A stretch of DNA of 64,000 nucleotides from Mesostigma viride (GCA_009746045.1 RPFO01000026.1:5020205-5084204); one strand, 5' to 3'. Shown: positions 39,820 to 57,545, counted from the stretch's first letter. Numbers and translations: made by a program. Notes: generated by a model from the letters alone, not told the origin.

Positions 39820-42800
39820 CTAGTGCAGCATCACGTCGATCTGCTTGCGGAACTTTTGCTCGATCACGATGCGCCGCATTTTCAACGTGGGCGTCAGCAA
39901 ACCGTTGTCGACAGTGAACGGCTCCTCCACGACATGCACATGCGTGATGTGCTCCTGCGGCCGCAGCCCCTTCAAGTTGTTCAGCTGCGCCGACACCTCC
40001 TTCTGGAGCATCTTCTCCAGATCTTTCCCGCTGATGCTGCCCGCCGCCTTCTGCTCCATGAGGGTGTCCGAGGGGACCACGAGCGCGCCAATGCGCCGCT
40101 TGTCCTGCCCCACGACCATGACCTGTCGGATCATCGGCGAGCGCAGCATGGCCTCCTCGAGTGGAAGAGGCTCCACGTTCTCGCCTGAAGCGAGGACCAC
40201 GAGGTCCTTCACACGGCCCGCATGCACGATCATGCCCGCGCAGCGAAGCGCCGCCGCGGGCACGTTGGCGGGGACGATCCAGCCGAGGTCACCGGTGTCG
40301 AACCAGCCATCCTCGTCGACCGCCGCACGGCTGGCCGCCTCGTTCTTGTAGTAGCTGCGCAAATAAGGCAGGAGGGGGAGGGCCAAAGGGGGGGGGATAA
40401 ACAAAAGAGACAGGGGTTTAGTTAGGAGAAAGTAAGAAGAAGGGCGGCCTTCGGTGAGGTTTTGTTTAGGCGCGGACATTGGAATGCTTCTTCACTTTAA
40501 AAAATGGCCCTTGAAGACAGCCATATTACTTGTGTTTGAGAGAGAACAGGGGGTCAGAAAAGAGGGGCCACGAGCAGGGGGAACCGGGGGAGGGGGGCGG
40601 GGAGGCGAGCAGAAGGGGGGGGGGGGCACCAGTAGGGGCAAAAGAACAGACTCCCCCCTCACACGTTTCCAAAAGAGCCTGGAAATGACTTTATCATCGG
40701 TGATGGCTAGCGATTACAAAAGACTAGCCATATCACAAAACAACCACCTCCCAGATTGCGGTTTGACGTATCTAGGCTCTTCTAGGTTATCATGGTAGTG
40801 TCCAAACGGCGCCACTCACCCACGCATGATCTGCGGGCCGCGCGCGTGGATCAGCCCCTGGCTGCCATGAGGCAGCACCTCGTGCGTCTCGATGTCCACG
40901 ACGCGGAACTCGGTCCCTGGGACGGGCGCGCCCACCGTGCCCAGTGGGTTGTTCTGGGGCGTGCGGCAGGACAAGACGGGGGAGCACTCCGTGAGGCCGT
41001 ACCCGTTGAGCAGGGGGATACCGATGATGGTGAAGAACTCCTCAACGTGCGAGGGGAGCGAGCCGCCGCCCGAGACCGCCAGGCCCTGCGGGGGGAGGGG
41101 GCAAGGGGAAGGGGGGCATTGGTTGTAAGGAGGTTAGAAAAAGGAGCGGTTAGGGATGGCTAGGCCCTGTGGGGTAGTTTGCACACAAAGGTGGGGAAGT
41201 GGGGATGTAGTCCCGGTGTCCCACGGTCAGTGATTGCGGCCAGGGATGGCCAGGACGTGGGGGAAGGGGGGATGGGGGTGGGGTGGGGGCAAGCGGCATG
41301 CATGTATGAGATTGAGAAGACGAGATTTCGGGTTTCGAGGGGCAGAGGGGGGGGGGGGGAAGAGTGGCGGTGTAGGGAATGGGGTCACAGGGTGTGGAAG
41401 AACGAAGGTAGGGCGGTGGATAAGAGGGGGATGGAAAAAAGGTGTATGAGGAAAGATGAAGATACACACAAGGAACATGCACGGGAAATGATTTGTGATT
41501 TCCGGAGAACAGGGGGGTGCGCGCGCGCGCGGGGTGGGGTGGGGGGGGATTTGATGCTGGTCAAGTGTGTGAGAGATGGCATTCCTGGTGGCTGTGCTGC
41601 TGGTGTGGTGTGGCAGTGACCCACTGGAGACTTAAATGAAGGATTAAGCCCCCGAAGCTCGCCTCTACCTCAACGCTGTATAGTGACCATGGTCATCACA
41701 TTTACGCTGATAAACGTGACCACACATCCTCACCTTCACATTACAAGATTACAGGTTACCACTAACCATCACCACCTGCTATCGACCCCCACTGCTCACG
41801 TGATGCAGCCTATGTGTAAGATAAACTATTTATCCAACCCCCCCCATAATCAATTCCATTGAGGATTTATGCTCCACGCCGCAGTCTTGAGACTAACTTC
41901 TGTTTGAAGTTGATTCAATCCCAACCAGCCGCAGAGGGAATCCCACTATCAACCCAAAAGGGTTACCGCCGATTTACTCAACCGTCCTCCTGCCACGGGT
42001 CTGCATTACATGCACGGCCCCACAACCCGCCCCTACTGACTGCTTCACATCCGCGCCCGCCTTGGGGTTCTTGACGGCGTTTAAGGGATCACTAGCAACC
42101 TTCCCTGACACCAACATCGACTGTCACTACCCACCCACCCCCACCCCACCCACCCCCCACCCCCACCCCAGCCCCCCACCCCCACCCCCCCACCCCACCC
42201 ACCCACCCCCCACCCACCCACCGACCCACCCACACCCACACCACCTCCTCCTCCCCAGAATTATGGTTGAGTAGTTACTGTCACTTTTGATTTTGAAGAC
42301 GGCCTTGAGCAAAGGACATGATGTACCGGACCCCACGCCTCCATTCCTCTTTGTCGATAACCGTTGCCAACCCTCCTTGACTTGATCACCGATCCAGTAT
42401 GGACCAATCCAGTAAAATTTCACGGTCTGGGTCACCGTAGGCTACTCTCGATGCGAAAAAAGCCATCGCAACTACCTCCATAAAAAGTATGAAACCTTGA
42501 TGCTAATCACCGCCTTGATCACTACCAACCCTCCTAAACTTGATGTTTTTCATTACCGCCTCGATGACTAGCAACACTTCTCACCTTGATGTTAATCACG
42601 GCCTTGATCTTGGCGTACACCAGCTTCATGGCCAGCGCGTGCAACGGCGCCAGCAGAATCGTCATCGCCACCGCCTTCCAGAAATCAAACACGGTCGGAG
42701 CACCGCCTGGTTTCGCCGCCCCAAGGCTCTGCCCGGCCACCAACGCGCACGCCGCGATGTACGCGGCCGACGTCTTCAAGAAGAAGGCTGCGATCTTCTG

Positions 42801-44135
42801 CCGCACGGCTGACGCCTCCTCCATCTTCTTGAGCACCGTCTTGTACAGCGTCTCGAAGATAATCGGCACGCCGACCAGGTAGTCCGGCGCAAACTTGGCG
42901 ACGTCCTCCTTGAACCGCGGCACGGTCGTGTACACCATCTGGACGCCACGAGAGCAGAAGAAGTACTCCACCGAGCGCTCGTACATGTGCCACGAGGGGA
43001 GCAGGCAGAGGGCGCGGGAGTGAGCATCGGGGCGCGGCTGGATCACGTAAAGGAAGTTGGCCACCTGGTGCATGAGGTTGGCCTGCGTGAGCATGACACC
43101 CTTGGGGTGGCCGGTGGTGCCGGACGTGTAGACGATCGTGGCCAGGGAGTCGCCGTTCACGCGGGGGAGATCATGGACGCTCGCGCCCGCGGACCGGGAG
43201 GAAGCGCCGGCCTTGATCACGTCGTTGAAGCTCGCCACCTGGCAGGTGCTGGGGAGGCCCTTCACGGGGCCGGTGACCTCACCCCAGAGGAGCACGGCGA
43301 GACGAAGCGGGCCCGCGACGCCGGCCTCGTCAAGCGCCGGCGCTAGGCGCTGAAGTAGGTCCATGTTCTCGACGACCAGGACGACCGAGTCCGAGTGCTC
43401 GACGATGTAGACGAGCTCTTCGATAGGGGCCTTGGCACCGCGCACGGCGTCTACGCCGCCAGCGGCCATGATGCCTTGGTCCGTAATGAGCCATCGGGGG
43501 CTGTTCTCGGCAAATATGCTGGCACAATCGCCTCGCTGCACGCCGGCGAGGGAGCGCAGGCCCAGCGCAAAGTCCGAGATGCTGTTTGACAGTTGGCCAT
43601 AGGTGTACTCTGACGGATGCTCAGGTGAGGGATCTAACAAGGCTGCACCGCCGGGATTGGTTTTACCTATATCCCGGTACATGTCGGGAAGGTTATCCCA
43701 TTTGCAGGGGTACACGTCTGGCCCTCTCACGACGTGCAATTGGGGTTTGGTCTCGACAGGGCGGGGTGGTGGAGCATCAGTCGCGACGGCCAAAGCACGC
43801 GGCGGCAATGGACCAACTGCAGCTCTAGGGCAGAATGACTGATGGCGTTTCCGACTGCCCGGTTTGATGAAAGGCGCGGCATCTATTTGTCGCCGGTAAA
43901 GCCCTAGCCCTTGAACGTTTGCCGGACAGACCGCAGCTGCAGCGCAAGTCACCCCTACCGATCGGGTCTCCGACAACAAAGCCATTTGCTGAGGGTATGA
44001 GAGAGGGGCTACGACCGGGGCAGAGGCCCCCAATTGCACGGATATCATCGTCGTATGTGTACAACTGTGGCCACAAGACAATGGCGACCTCGTAATCACA
44101 CAACGCAATGCGCAACATCTCAATGCGCTCAGCAA
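39820..44135 (-). CDS. plastid-type acyl-ACP synthetase / long-chain acyl-CoA synthetase (3 exons)
   Basis: Exons 44135-42585, 41085-40820 and 40354-39820 join in phase to 783 aa. It is an adenylate-forming enzyme that activates free fatty acids with ATP. The overall order most resembles plant AAE15/AAE16 acyl-ACP synthetases of the chloroplast, which recycle fatty acids onto acyl carrier protein. Motifs: P-loop YTSGTTGHPKGV (336-347), LPSWHMYERSVEY (near 390), NGYGLTE (about 544), GWFDTGDLGW (about 622) and GRVKDLVVLASGENVEPLP. The first 120 residues are rich in Ala, Ser, Arg and Cys without homology, fitting a plastid transit peptide. Exact substrate (ACP or CoA) is not decided by sequence. 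Intron 1 (about 1.5 kb) and intron 2 (about 0.47 kb) hold C/G-rich tracts. Several echoes of the stop region lie just downstream. Confidence 0.92.
40595..40630. repeat. G-rich tract in acyl-ACP synthetase intron 2
   Basis: GGGGGCGGGGAGG followed by a G run near 40,617-40,626. Confidence 0.75.
42126..42246. repeat. CCCACC-rich tract in acyl-ACP synthetase intron 1
   Basis: Imperfect CCCACC/CCCCCA units; C-rich on the + strand, so G-rich in the transcript. Confidence 0.9.
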
Positions 44136-44848
44136 CGTTGCAATATGAGCTCAGCAATCAGGCGAATCTGCTCGCTCGTTTCCCGCGAGGGCTCAGCGCG
44201 CACGCGGCCTTCGAGTTGCAAGATATTAATCGCTAGTACTTCAGGGAACTACTAGTACAACTCGATGTAGGCCGCCAATTGTTGATCTCCATTAGCCCGT
44301 ACTCTATTACGTTGCTTGCCAGACGGGATGATTGGACCAAAATAATCGGCCAGGGCGGGGCCAACTGCCGAGACGTCGCCAGCCAGCCTTCGGTGTCTGA
44401 CCACCGCAGGCGTCGCGACGGTTCCTCGATCATGCCCAGAATCTGATGAATCTTTCGCGCGCGAAACTGCAAAACGTCGTCTGCAAACGCGCCACGCCGT
44501 GCCCTGCCTCGTGAACCGTTTATTGGCTAGGTGCCCCTGGCCCTCATCCGTAGGGTCTCTGATGCATAGATTTCATGCCTGGTGCCAAACAAGAGGCCCA
44601 CAACAAGGCGGTTCTTGTATGTACTACAGTACACTGCCAGCTCTGCTTCTGCTTGACACTTTGGCAGCCACGTGGTTGCCTACAATAATGCTGCCTACAA
44701 GGCCCGACTTTATCTATGGCGCAGGGCTCGGCTGCAGGAGTGAGAGGCATTTGCCTACGCGCTTCTGCACGGACCCGGTAAAGGCCTTCCTTGATAGTGA
44801 AGGCCGCCAGGACACTGCCGAAAATATTTATGTAGCATATCCCTTGCA
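44136..44848. promoter_or_regulatory. divergent intergenic region between acyl-ACP synthetase and the flavoprotein gene
   Basis: 713 bp separates the two start codons. No other gene is visible. Both promoters must lie here; no clear TATA box or repeated motif was found. Confidence 0.5.
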
Positions 44849-50108
<5,260 letters not shown>

Positions 50109-50938
50109 AGTGGTCTAGGATCATTGGCTGTCTCACTAAATAACTAAAAGCATGCCACCCACGTAACGCGAGACGTGTGTTGTTTTGTGTGACCTAGCGA
50201 GATCCAAGTCCATTACAGTTGTACTATATGCGCAAGGTGGAAGCTAATGTAGGCGCCACAGTTAAACGGTCCGGTGTGCCAACCAGGGGCACGTCCACGG
50301 GCAGTGAATTTTATTTGTTTTAACGCAGTCTAGGACCGGTGTTGCTTGCAACAGTAAGCTGCACGCATGGGCAAATGACCTATCAACGAATTGTAATATT
50401 GTATGTACACATGTTCATTAAACTAAAATTAATTAATCAATTAAATTAATGCATGTGCACTGCGCATCATGTGCATGGTTACAATTCCTCCATATGAAAA
50501 TGCATGGTGGATGGATCGATGAATGGTGATGGAATGGAGAACGTATTTTATGGATGAAGGGTGATGGAATGGAGAACGCACTTCAATATTGGCACCCACG
50601 ACACACAGTCACGTGCTCATATTGATTAACTATTCATGGAGAACGTAGTCTATCTAGTGCTACAATTGTTGCGCGCGCCTATCTATAACTTTTAGTAGCA
50701 GGGTTACTGACTTGCACATAAGCGTGCACGCTCCACGTTCCACCGATCAGTGGCCCAAACCCGTACTCTGGCACAGCTGGGTGCCCACACTCTACGTACT
50801 TTGTTGTACAGGCGAGATAATGACATACACATCTGTGTGCCCAGTCAAACAAGCAAGTAGTGCAGCATCCTGTCTTCCCCTCGCGCGGGTATGACACCAG
50901 AAATGAAGATGCATGAGACCAAGTCTCTATGCTTCCCC
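50109..50938. other. convergent intergenic region, no gene seen
   Basis: Between the convergent flavoprotein and SMP-30 genes. It is AT-rich around 50,400-50,480 (TTAATTAATCAATTAA). Two GGTGATGGAATGGAGAACG copies lie near 50,526 and 50,560. It probably contains both 3' UTRs. Confidence 0.5.
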
Positions 50939-52686
50939 TCACTTGGGCAGGGCGCCCGTGTACAGCGGGTCTGGCAGGCCCGGTGTGGGCACCCTCACAG
51001 AGAACAAGCCGCCACTCGTGGGCATGGCCTGCAGCTGCTCGGTCGTGAGCTTGCGCCGCGCCGTCGTGATGTACAGCGTGCGCAAGTCCTCCCCTCCCAG
51101 TGTGATGCAAGTCGGGTTGGGACAGATGTCACTCATGTCAATAACGATATCGATCTCCCCATCCTCCGCATGGTGATGCACCACCCGCGAGCCGCCGTAC
51201 TGGGCGTTCCAGATCCCCCCCTCGACGTCCGCCACGCTGCCATCTGTCACGCCGGCAGCGTCCGGGGGCATCTTGTAGAACAATCGCTCGTTGGTCGGCG
51301 CGGAACCGTCTGCCGGGTAGTCCCACTTATAGATCTGTTTGCTGGGGGAATCGGTCACGTACAAAATGCTGCCATCCGGGGAGAAGCACACGCCGTTGGA
51401 GCACTTGAACCCCTTCTCTAGCAGCCGCTCGAGTTTCCCATGGGCATCAAGGCGATACAAACCCGAGAGTGCTTGCCCACCATCGGTCCGCCACGCCTCG
51501 TTGTACCCTCCGACCACGAACCGGCCCTGGTGGTCGCACCGGCCGTCGTTCATGCGCGTGGTGGGCTTGTCGGCCTCAAAGGGTGCCACCTGGGTGATGG
51601 CCGACGTCTCCAGGTGAAACGTGGACAGACCTTTCTCGAAGGCCAGGAGAACGACCGAGGGGTCGGGGGTCAAGGCGAGGGCGCCCGGCCGGTGTGGCAG
51701 CGGCCAGGATCGGGTTTCACCGGAGGATGGCGTGAACTGGAAGAGGAGCTTGCCCTCAATGTCGATCTGTTCACCATACAGAAATTGTTCGGTGCGGCAT
51801 GACATGAAGAAGATAGCACCAGTTGACCATGTCATTAGATGAACCAGCTCACAAACATGAGCTCGCTACTCGAATTAGGAAACCATCGCCCATTTTTCAG
51901 GGGCCGTATATCTAACAGGAAACTAGACGCCAACCTTTTGGCAGCAGCATCATGCTTACCAGCCAGTTGAATTTCAGGCCTGTCCACCCATAACATGAAA
52001 GGCCCACACAAGTTGCCCTTGTACAAAAAAAAGACCCAATCGGTGCGTTTGACAGTCAAACACAGGTTAATGTGTAACAGCAGTGCACATTTCCCTAGAA
52101 GTGCAGGCTGTAGTGCAGCTGAATAATTTTCAAAAAGACAAATTGTAAAGGAATGTGCATCTCGCTTGCACTTACAAGGCACAGTGACTCCACAAACAAA
52201 AAACTTCCGACGGTTTCTAACACGTTCCCGAAATAACAATAATAAGGTTTCCTGTACATATGCTGGTGTGCACAAAGTTTCCTGTACATATGCTGGTGTC
52301 CTGTACATGTGCTGGTGCGGAGCTGACGGCAACTACTGGTTTGCTGTCCGCAGGACGCCACCAAAGCCACCTGAAACTTGCAGTTCCACGTTCATAAAGG
52401 GAATTAACCCCGTTAATTAAGGAGTACTATGTGCGGGTCTCAGGGAAAGGAGTCGCAGACAAAACTATGCCAAATTGCCCCTAACAGCGAGCAAATAACG
52501 ATGCGATACGAGCTTCTAGCTATCTAGCTCCACGAATCAAATCGTGAGGATCGCGAAGGCTAACAGCGCCAGTGGTGAACACAGCGCACATACCCAAAAT
52601 AGCGTCTGCCGATCGGCATTCCAGATGGGGCTTTCTCCCAGATTACAGGAGCAGTCGACGGCAAGTTCGGGCTTAAGCGTCTGCAT
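50939..52686 (-). CDS. SMP-30/gluconolactonase-like lactonase (2 exons)
   Basis: Exons 52686-52594 and 51766-50939 join at a codon boundary (TLFW|IDIEGK) to 306 aa, the normal size of the six-bladed propeller family. These enzymes hydrolyse sugar lactones or related esters with one divalent metal. Expected metal ligands are seen: Glu in NLGESPIW near the N-terminus, Asn in CSNGVCFSPDG and Asp in GVTDGSVADVEGG. The substrate-contact region RMNDGRCD is present. I chose the ATG at 52,686 because homology starts right after it (MQTLKPELAVDCSCNLGE). The same frame is open to an ATG at 52,866, which would add 60 residues of no recognised type. The gene is head to head with FBPase. Confidence 0.88.
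52245..52316. repeat. short tandem repeat in SMP-30 intron 1
   Basis: GTTTCCTGTACATATGCTGG occurs twice, followed by a partial TCCTGTACATGTGCTGG. Confidence 0.8.
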
Positions 52687-53359
52687 GGCGACCTTGAGAT
52701 TGGGTTGGTGCGAAGTATTGGCACAAACCAAATACCGGATATCGGGCAAAATTACGTCTGAGGTTTGCAGCTCGCGAAAGCAAGCAATTTGCGCCTCCCT
52801 GTCCCCCAAGCGACCAGCCAGGTTGATAACAATGTGGCTGTGGATGTCGGCGTTCGCGGGCAGCACTCGACCACAAACTTGGAACTACTGTAGGAAATTT
52901 CGGAATTTCCTACGTGCTATGTGTCACCTCCTGGTTCCTCCATGCCCGAGTCCTATCGGCAACCGATACAGCTCGACTGCGCGTGACTGTCATCAATGAC
53001 CATTGGTTACGTCTTGCAGACACTGGACACGAGGGTGGCTGTTGTTGAGCCAGGTGTCCATGGCTACGAGTGAGTTCAGTTGGCGGCATCTTGGCAGAAA
53101 AGAAGGTTGTGACAGTAGCTCGCAACCTAGTTGCTTTGTTCTTACGGCTGACCGGCTCCTAGATCTGACTGACTTGGCGAGCTGCTGTAAGGTAAAGTAA
53201 CCCTGGGCGTGAACCCGTTAATCGTTATCCGACGATCATTGCATCATCATCCCGGGGGTGGATTCCCCACGTACAAATCCACGCACAAACACGAGCACTG
53301 CGCCTCACGCAGTGGCCATCGCCCCGTGCCGCGAGGATCGTCATTTCCACTGAAACGAA
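52687..53359. promoter_or_regulatory. divergent intergenic region between SMP-30 and FBPase genes
   Basis: 673 bp between start codons, or 493 bp if the upstream SMP-30 ATG is used. No gene or repeat is visible. Confidence 0.5.
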
Positions 53360-56300
53360 ATGGCGCAGCCCGCTCTTTTGAGCTCCCGAGCTTGCGCTCG
53401 AACCGGTGTGCAGACGCTTCCGCTGACAGCCAGCGGAATTCAGGGTTCTTTGGAGAGGAAGCAGGCGTGCACGCCTTCCCGTTCGCTGCGCTCGGTCGTG
53501 CCAACCAAGACGACGTGGACTGGCATCAGGCCTGCGACGACGAAATCCAATCATTCCAATTTCGCCAAGACATCAGCGGGCAAGGTTGCCCCCGTCCGAG
53601 CTGCAGCCGCGGGGACCGGCAAGAAGGAAAGCCAGTATGCTACGGTAACCTTTTTCTCTTGGCTCCACTCGCTTGAGAGGGATTCGGTGATCGATCTGGA
53701 GCTGGTGATCACTTTGAACTCAATAGCATCCGCATGCAAACAGATCTCTTCCCTCGTGGCGCGCGCCCCTGTCACTGGACTGACTGGCATGGCCGGAGGA
53801 GTGAACGAGTCTGGCGATGACGTCAAGAAGCTCGACATCATCAGCAATGATGTCTTCGCGCACTGCTTGAGTGCCTCGGGACGGACGGGAATCCTGGTCT
53901 CCGAAGAGCAGGAAGCCCCCGTGGCCCTGCAGGCGACTGCTGGCGACTACATCGTTTGCTTCGATCCCATCGATGGCTCCTCGTAAGTGCGCATAACACC
54001 GTCTGCTTCCTATGAATTATTTTCCGATGTGACGTTAAATTATCTCACGTTTTTATGTGTTCCATCACTTAACTGCAACGAGCGATTCAATTTAAGATCT
54101 GGTCCGTCCACCTCGGGTAAATTACCAGTTGGGGCGATCTTGCAGGCCAGATACCTACCATATCACGACCGCACTGAGCATAATCATGTTTTCTAACTCA
54201 TGGTCCATCTGCCAGGCACTTGTCCTGATGATGGACTGTGGTCGCCCATGCACACTGTCCCATGCTTTTGTGGGGCCCAGATCTGTGCTGCTTGTTGCTG
54301 CAGGGACAGAAAGATCTGCATTAGTTATATAAATAATCTTTTAGTACTATGTTCATACATATCAGTATCCACTTGTATATCAATTGCCTCCCCCCTTCCT
54401 GCCCCCCCCCCCCCTTCCCTTCCCCCCCCCACACCCCACACCCCACACACACCGCCACAAAACTGCTACCATTTGCCAGCAACATCGACGCCGCTGTCAC
54501 CACCGGCTCCATCTTTGGCATCTACACCCCGGGGGATTGCGCGATTGGGGAGAATGACTCAGCCGAGGACGTGGTCAAGAAGTGCCTGGCCAACGTGCGC
54601 AAGGCGGGGAATGAGCTAGTGGCCGCCGGTGAGTTCCCTAGGGGGCCTTTACAGCAATAGCAACATCACTCGTTGTGTCACTTCTAGAAGTAGTGTCACT
54701 GCTATAGTAGTTTCACTATATATAATATACTATATATATCATAGTATCATTATCCGGTGGAGCACATGTCGAAGAATTTGCGAAGCCAATTTCGCCATCC
54801 TCACGCCCTTCTCCTCTCTTTGTCTTCTCTTGCCAATCTGCCCTCACACTCCCCCCCCCCCCAGGCTACTGCATGTACAGCAGCAGCACCATCCTGGTGC
54901 TCACCCTCGGCAAGGGCGTCTACGGCTTCACGCTCGACCCCTCGCTGGGCGAGTTTGTGCTCACCCACAACAACATCCGCATCCCGGACCCCGGCCAGCG
55001 CATCTACTCGGCCAACGAGGGCAACGGCATCCTGTGAGCGGCACGCTGTCGCAATCACAGGAGTGGGCGCAGAGTTATCTATTCAGTGATATGATGAGCA
55101 ACCGCATCCTGTGAGCGAAGGCGTGGCAGAGGGCAGGCGTGGCAGAGGGCAGGCATGGCAGAGGGCAGGCATGGCAGAGGGCAGGCATGGCAGAGGGCAG
55201 GCATGGCAGAGGGCAGGCATGACGAAGTGGAGGCAATAGGTGTCCGCGATGCACGTGATAAAAGGGTGTCGGTGTTGCACGTAGATTGCACAAAAGACCC
55301 CGCGCAAAGACATCCTTTTGCCAAATCCTAGATTATCCTCTTCCTGCTAGGAGATTGTCCTTGAGGAAAGTCAAATGTCGCCAATACTGAAGCGATGGGA
55401 TATCATCCCTGGACCAAGGAGCCCCGCTGTCACTACTGTTTCAGTGTCGTGTTTGTTGCTGGTCGTTTCTCTTTTCCCTCCTATCCTGTCCCCTGTCCCT
55501 TTCCTTGCGCCTTTCCCCTGCCCTGCCCTTCTCCCTTTTGCTTTCCTGTCCCTTTCCCTGTCCCTACTTGGTCCCTCTCCCCTCCATTTCCCATGGTTCT
55601 GTGCCTCTCCCGCTTTCCGGTTCCACACCCTTGGTGTGATTAAACCCTTATTGATGAGGCTTTCCCGTGTGATCAGGTGGGTGGGTGGGTGGATTCCCAA
55701 TTGTGCGTCCTGTTCTACCGAGATCATTGAATCCTGCTCCCGCTCCGTCCGCACTCCCTCTTCCCCTACCCCGCTGACCCTTGAGAGCGCCCGATGCAAT
55801 GTCCTCTTGCCCCCCTCGCCAGCTGGGCTCCCGAGATGATCGAGTACATCGACACACTGAAGAGCCCCAAGGACGGCAAGCCCTACTCGCTGCGCTACAT
55901 CGGCGCACTGGTGGGAGACTTCCACCGCACGCTCCTCTACGGAGGTGAGCGAGGCTGTGCCAGTAATTGATTCGCATGTGGTCTACCATGAAAAATAAAA
56001 AGTGCTTTGGAAGACACCGCACGCTGCTTCATGAAACTGAGGGGTCCTACCATGCACACACTGGTATTTAATGCGATAAAGGCTATGGTGGGTGTAGCAC
56101 TCACCGCGCACCGGAGGTGCGGAGAGTGGCAGCCCATGTCCGTAATGCTCTACCTTGGTTGGTATGCTGTACCTTCCTCATTTGCTTATCTATCTGCCTT
56201 TCATCACAGGCATCTGGCTGTACCCACCCGACAAGTCACCTTCCAGCTCTCATCTCGCATCCTGCTAATTCTTTTTTTTGTGACAGGCATCTGGCTGTAC

Positions 56301-56605
56301 CCACCCGACACTTCGCCTTATAGCTCTCATCTCGCATCGTGCTATTTCTTTTTTTTGTGACAGGCATCTGGCTGTACCCACCCGACAAGAAGGCCCCCCA
56401 GGGCAAGGCACGCCTGCTCTACGAGGTGGCGCCCATGGCCATGCTGGCGGAGCAGGCGGGCGGTCTGGCCACGTGGGGCGTGATGGCGGACCAGCGAGTG
56501 CTGGACGTTGTGCCCACCACGGTACACCAGCGCTCGCCCATGTATGTGGGCTCTGCCAGCGAGGTCCGCAAGCTGCAGGCGTTCCTCAAGGCGAAGAAGA
56601 AGTAG
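53360..56605 (+). CDS. FBP: chloroplast fructose-1,6-bisphosphatase (5 exons)
   Basis: Exons 53360-53982, 54480-54628, 54865-55033, 55823-55944 and 56364-56605 join in phase to 434 aa. It hydrolyses fructose 1,6-bisphosphate to fructose 6-phosphate in the Calvin cycle. The first 90 or so residues are Ser/Arg/Thr-rich, a likely plastid transit peptide. Metal-site motif FDPIDGSS (201-208) continues into [16 protein letters not shown]. The redox loop typical of the thioredoxin-regulated plastid form is present but about five residues shorter than in land plants. Cys228 and Cys243 correspond to the pair that forms the regulatory disulfide, while the third loop Cys is replaced by Arg (NVRKAG). [16 protein letters not shown] and [17 protein letters not shown] are further family signatures. 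Introns 3 and 4 contain extra copies of splice junctions, and use of an upstream intron 4 acceptor would truncate the enzyme. Confidence 0.95.
55018..55120 (+). repeat. duplicate of the FBPase exon 3 splice donor
   Basis: The true GGCAACGGCATCCT|GTGAGC (55,020-55,039) is repeated at about 55,096 as GCAACCGCATCCTGTGAGC. Confidence 0.85.
55119..55222. repeat. 16-bp minisatellite in FBPase intron 3
   Basis: About six copies of GGCAGAGGGCAGGCAT. It begins at the end of the duplicated splice donor. Confidence 0.93.
56197..56394 (+). repeat. 77-bp tandem triplication of the FBPase exon 5 splice acceptor
   Basis: CACAG|GCATCTGGCTGTACC or GACAG|GCATCTGGCTGTACC occurs with exon-like starts at 56,210, 56,287 and 56,364, exactly 77 bp apart. 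Only the last leads to a full FBPase C-terminus. The first two would read GIWLYPPDK or GIWLYPPDT and stop within about 20-25 codons. Confidence 0.95.
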
Positions 56606-56862
56606 AAGGGAGCTGCTTGGTGATGTCCAGCTGTAGAACCACTGAATACTAGGCTTTTGGAGCTATGAAAGTAGTTGTGCAATCGTGCTGTTAACATGAA
56701 GGAAACGATATCGAGCAACACTTACCCCGAATCAACCTAACAAACACAATAGCAGTCTTCACAATCTACACATAACCGAAAGGCTTGCATCACTCCCCGG
56801 ACAGGAGAACTTTTGCGGATGACTGTAGGTGTAAGTTGGCGATGCCATGGTAACCGGAGACG

Positions 56863-56919
56863 TCCGTCCTATAGTCAGCAAAATTGGTGCGAGAGGCCCC
56901 CAGTTCGATTCCGGTCGGA
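56863..56919 (+). pseudogene. tRNA-like remnant (Glu-like) lacking the anticodon arm
   Basis: TCCGTCC at the 5' end can pair with GGTCGGA at the 3' end (6 of 7 bp). ATAGTCAGC and TTGG resemble an A box. GGCCCCCAGTTCGATTCC is a good B box and T-arm. Only 57 nt lie between ends and no anticodon loop exists. The layout resembles a SINE head, and a SINE-like body lies just downstream. Confidence 0.45.
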
Positions 56920-57007
56920 TTCATTTGCAGATCGCGTTTTCCGCGTTTTCCGCGGCCTGGCACTGAACGCAAAGGTTTTCACCTTTGCGGAGTGTCTGAT
57001 CAGAATA

Positions 57008-57180
57008 CACATAAGCCAGCCATGATTTCAATGCACAAGGCTACACATTTCCATCTCCATTCATATTCATCATCCTGAACGACTCGAAAACGCGGACAAG
57101 ATAACGGCAGGCTCGAGCTACCATCGTCCGGATTCTCCCGATTTCTGGCCTGCGCTGGTTGTCTCCTTGACAATAGCAGT
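57008..57180 (-). repeat. SINE-like dispersed repeat, copy 2
   Basis: Same family as 38,250-38,418, about 88% identical by eye over the shared landmarks. No identical tail was found. Confidence 0.6.
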
Positions 57181-57545
57181 CTTGTGTGTTTCCTGACCTA
57201 TGTAAAGTATCTTGATATATTTCGGGAAATGAACTAGGATGTACAGTTCAGTGTGTTATAAGTCACAAAACGTACCAGTACCTGCAGATATATACAGATA
57301 AACTACGGGGGTGAGATTGGCATGCAACATAAGGAAAACCGCGAAAAGAAGAACCCTAAGGAAAATAATAGTAATCTGACACGGGCGTGCAAGGATCACG
57401 CCAGCTGCACAAGGTACAACTAACTATACATCACAAAACTACGACACGCAGCAACATCGCTGCCGGCCCACCAGGCCTGGGAGGGATCTAGACCCCATGG
57501 GTCGCGACAATTAGTCGATCGGCCCGGGTGCAGCGGCATAACACA

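Noticed and set aside
42976-43346. Plus-strand ORFs opposite the acyl-ACP synthetase exon 1
   Set aside because: GC-rich antisense shadows of a clearly conserved exon.
52687-52866. 60-residue N-terminal extension of the SMP-30-like protein
   Set aside because: Open in frame but without family similarity; the ATG at 52,686 sits right where homology begins. Not excluded as a longer isoform.
56863-56919. Functional tRNA gene
   Set aside because: The anticodon arm is missing and the T-stem has mismatches.
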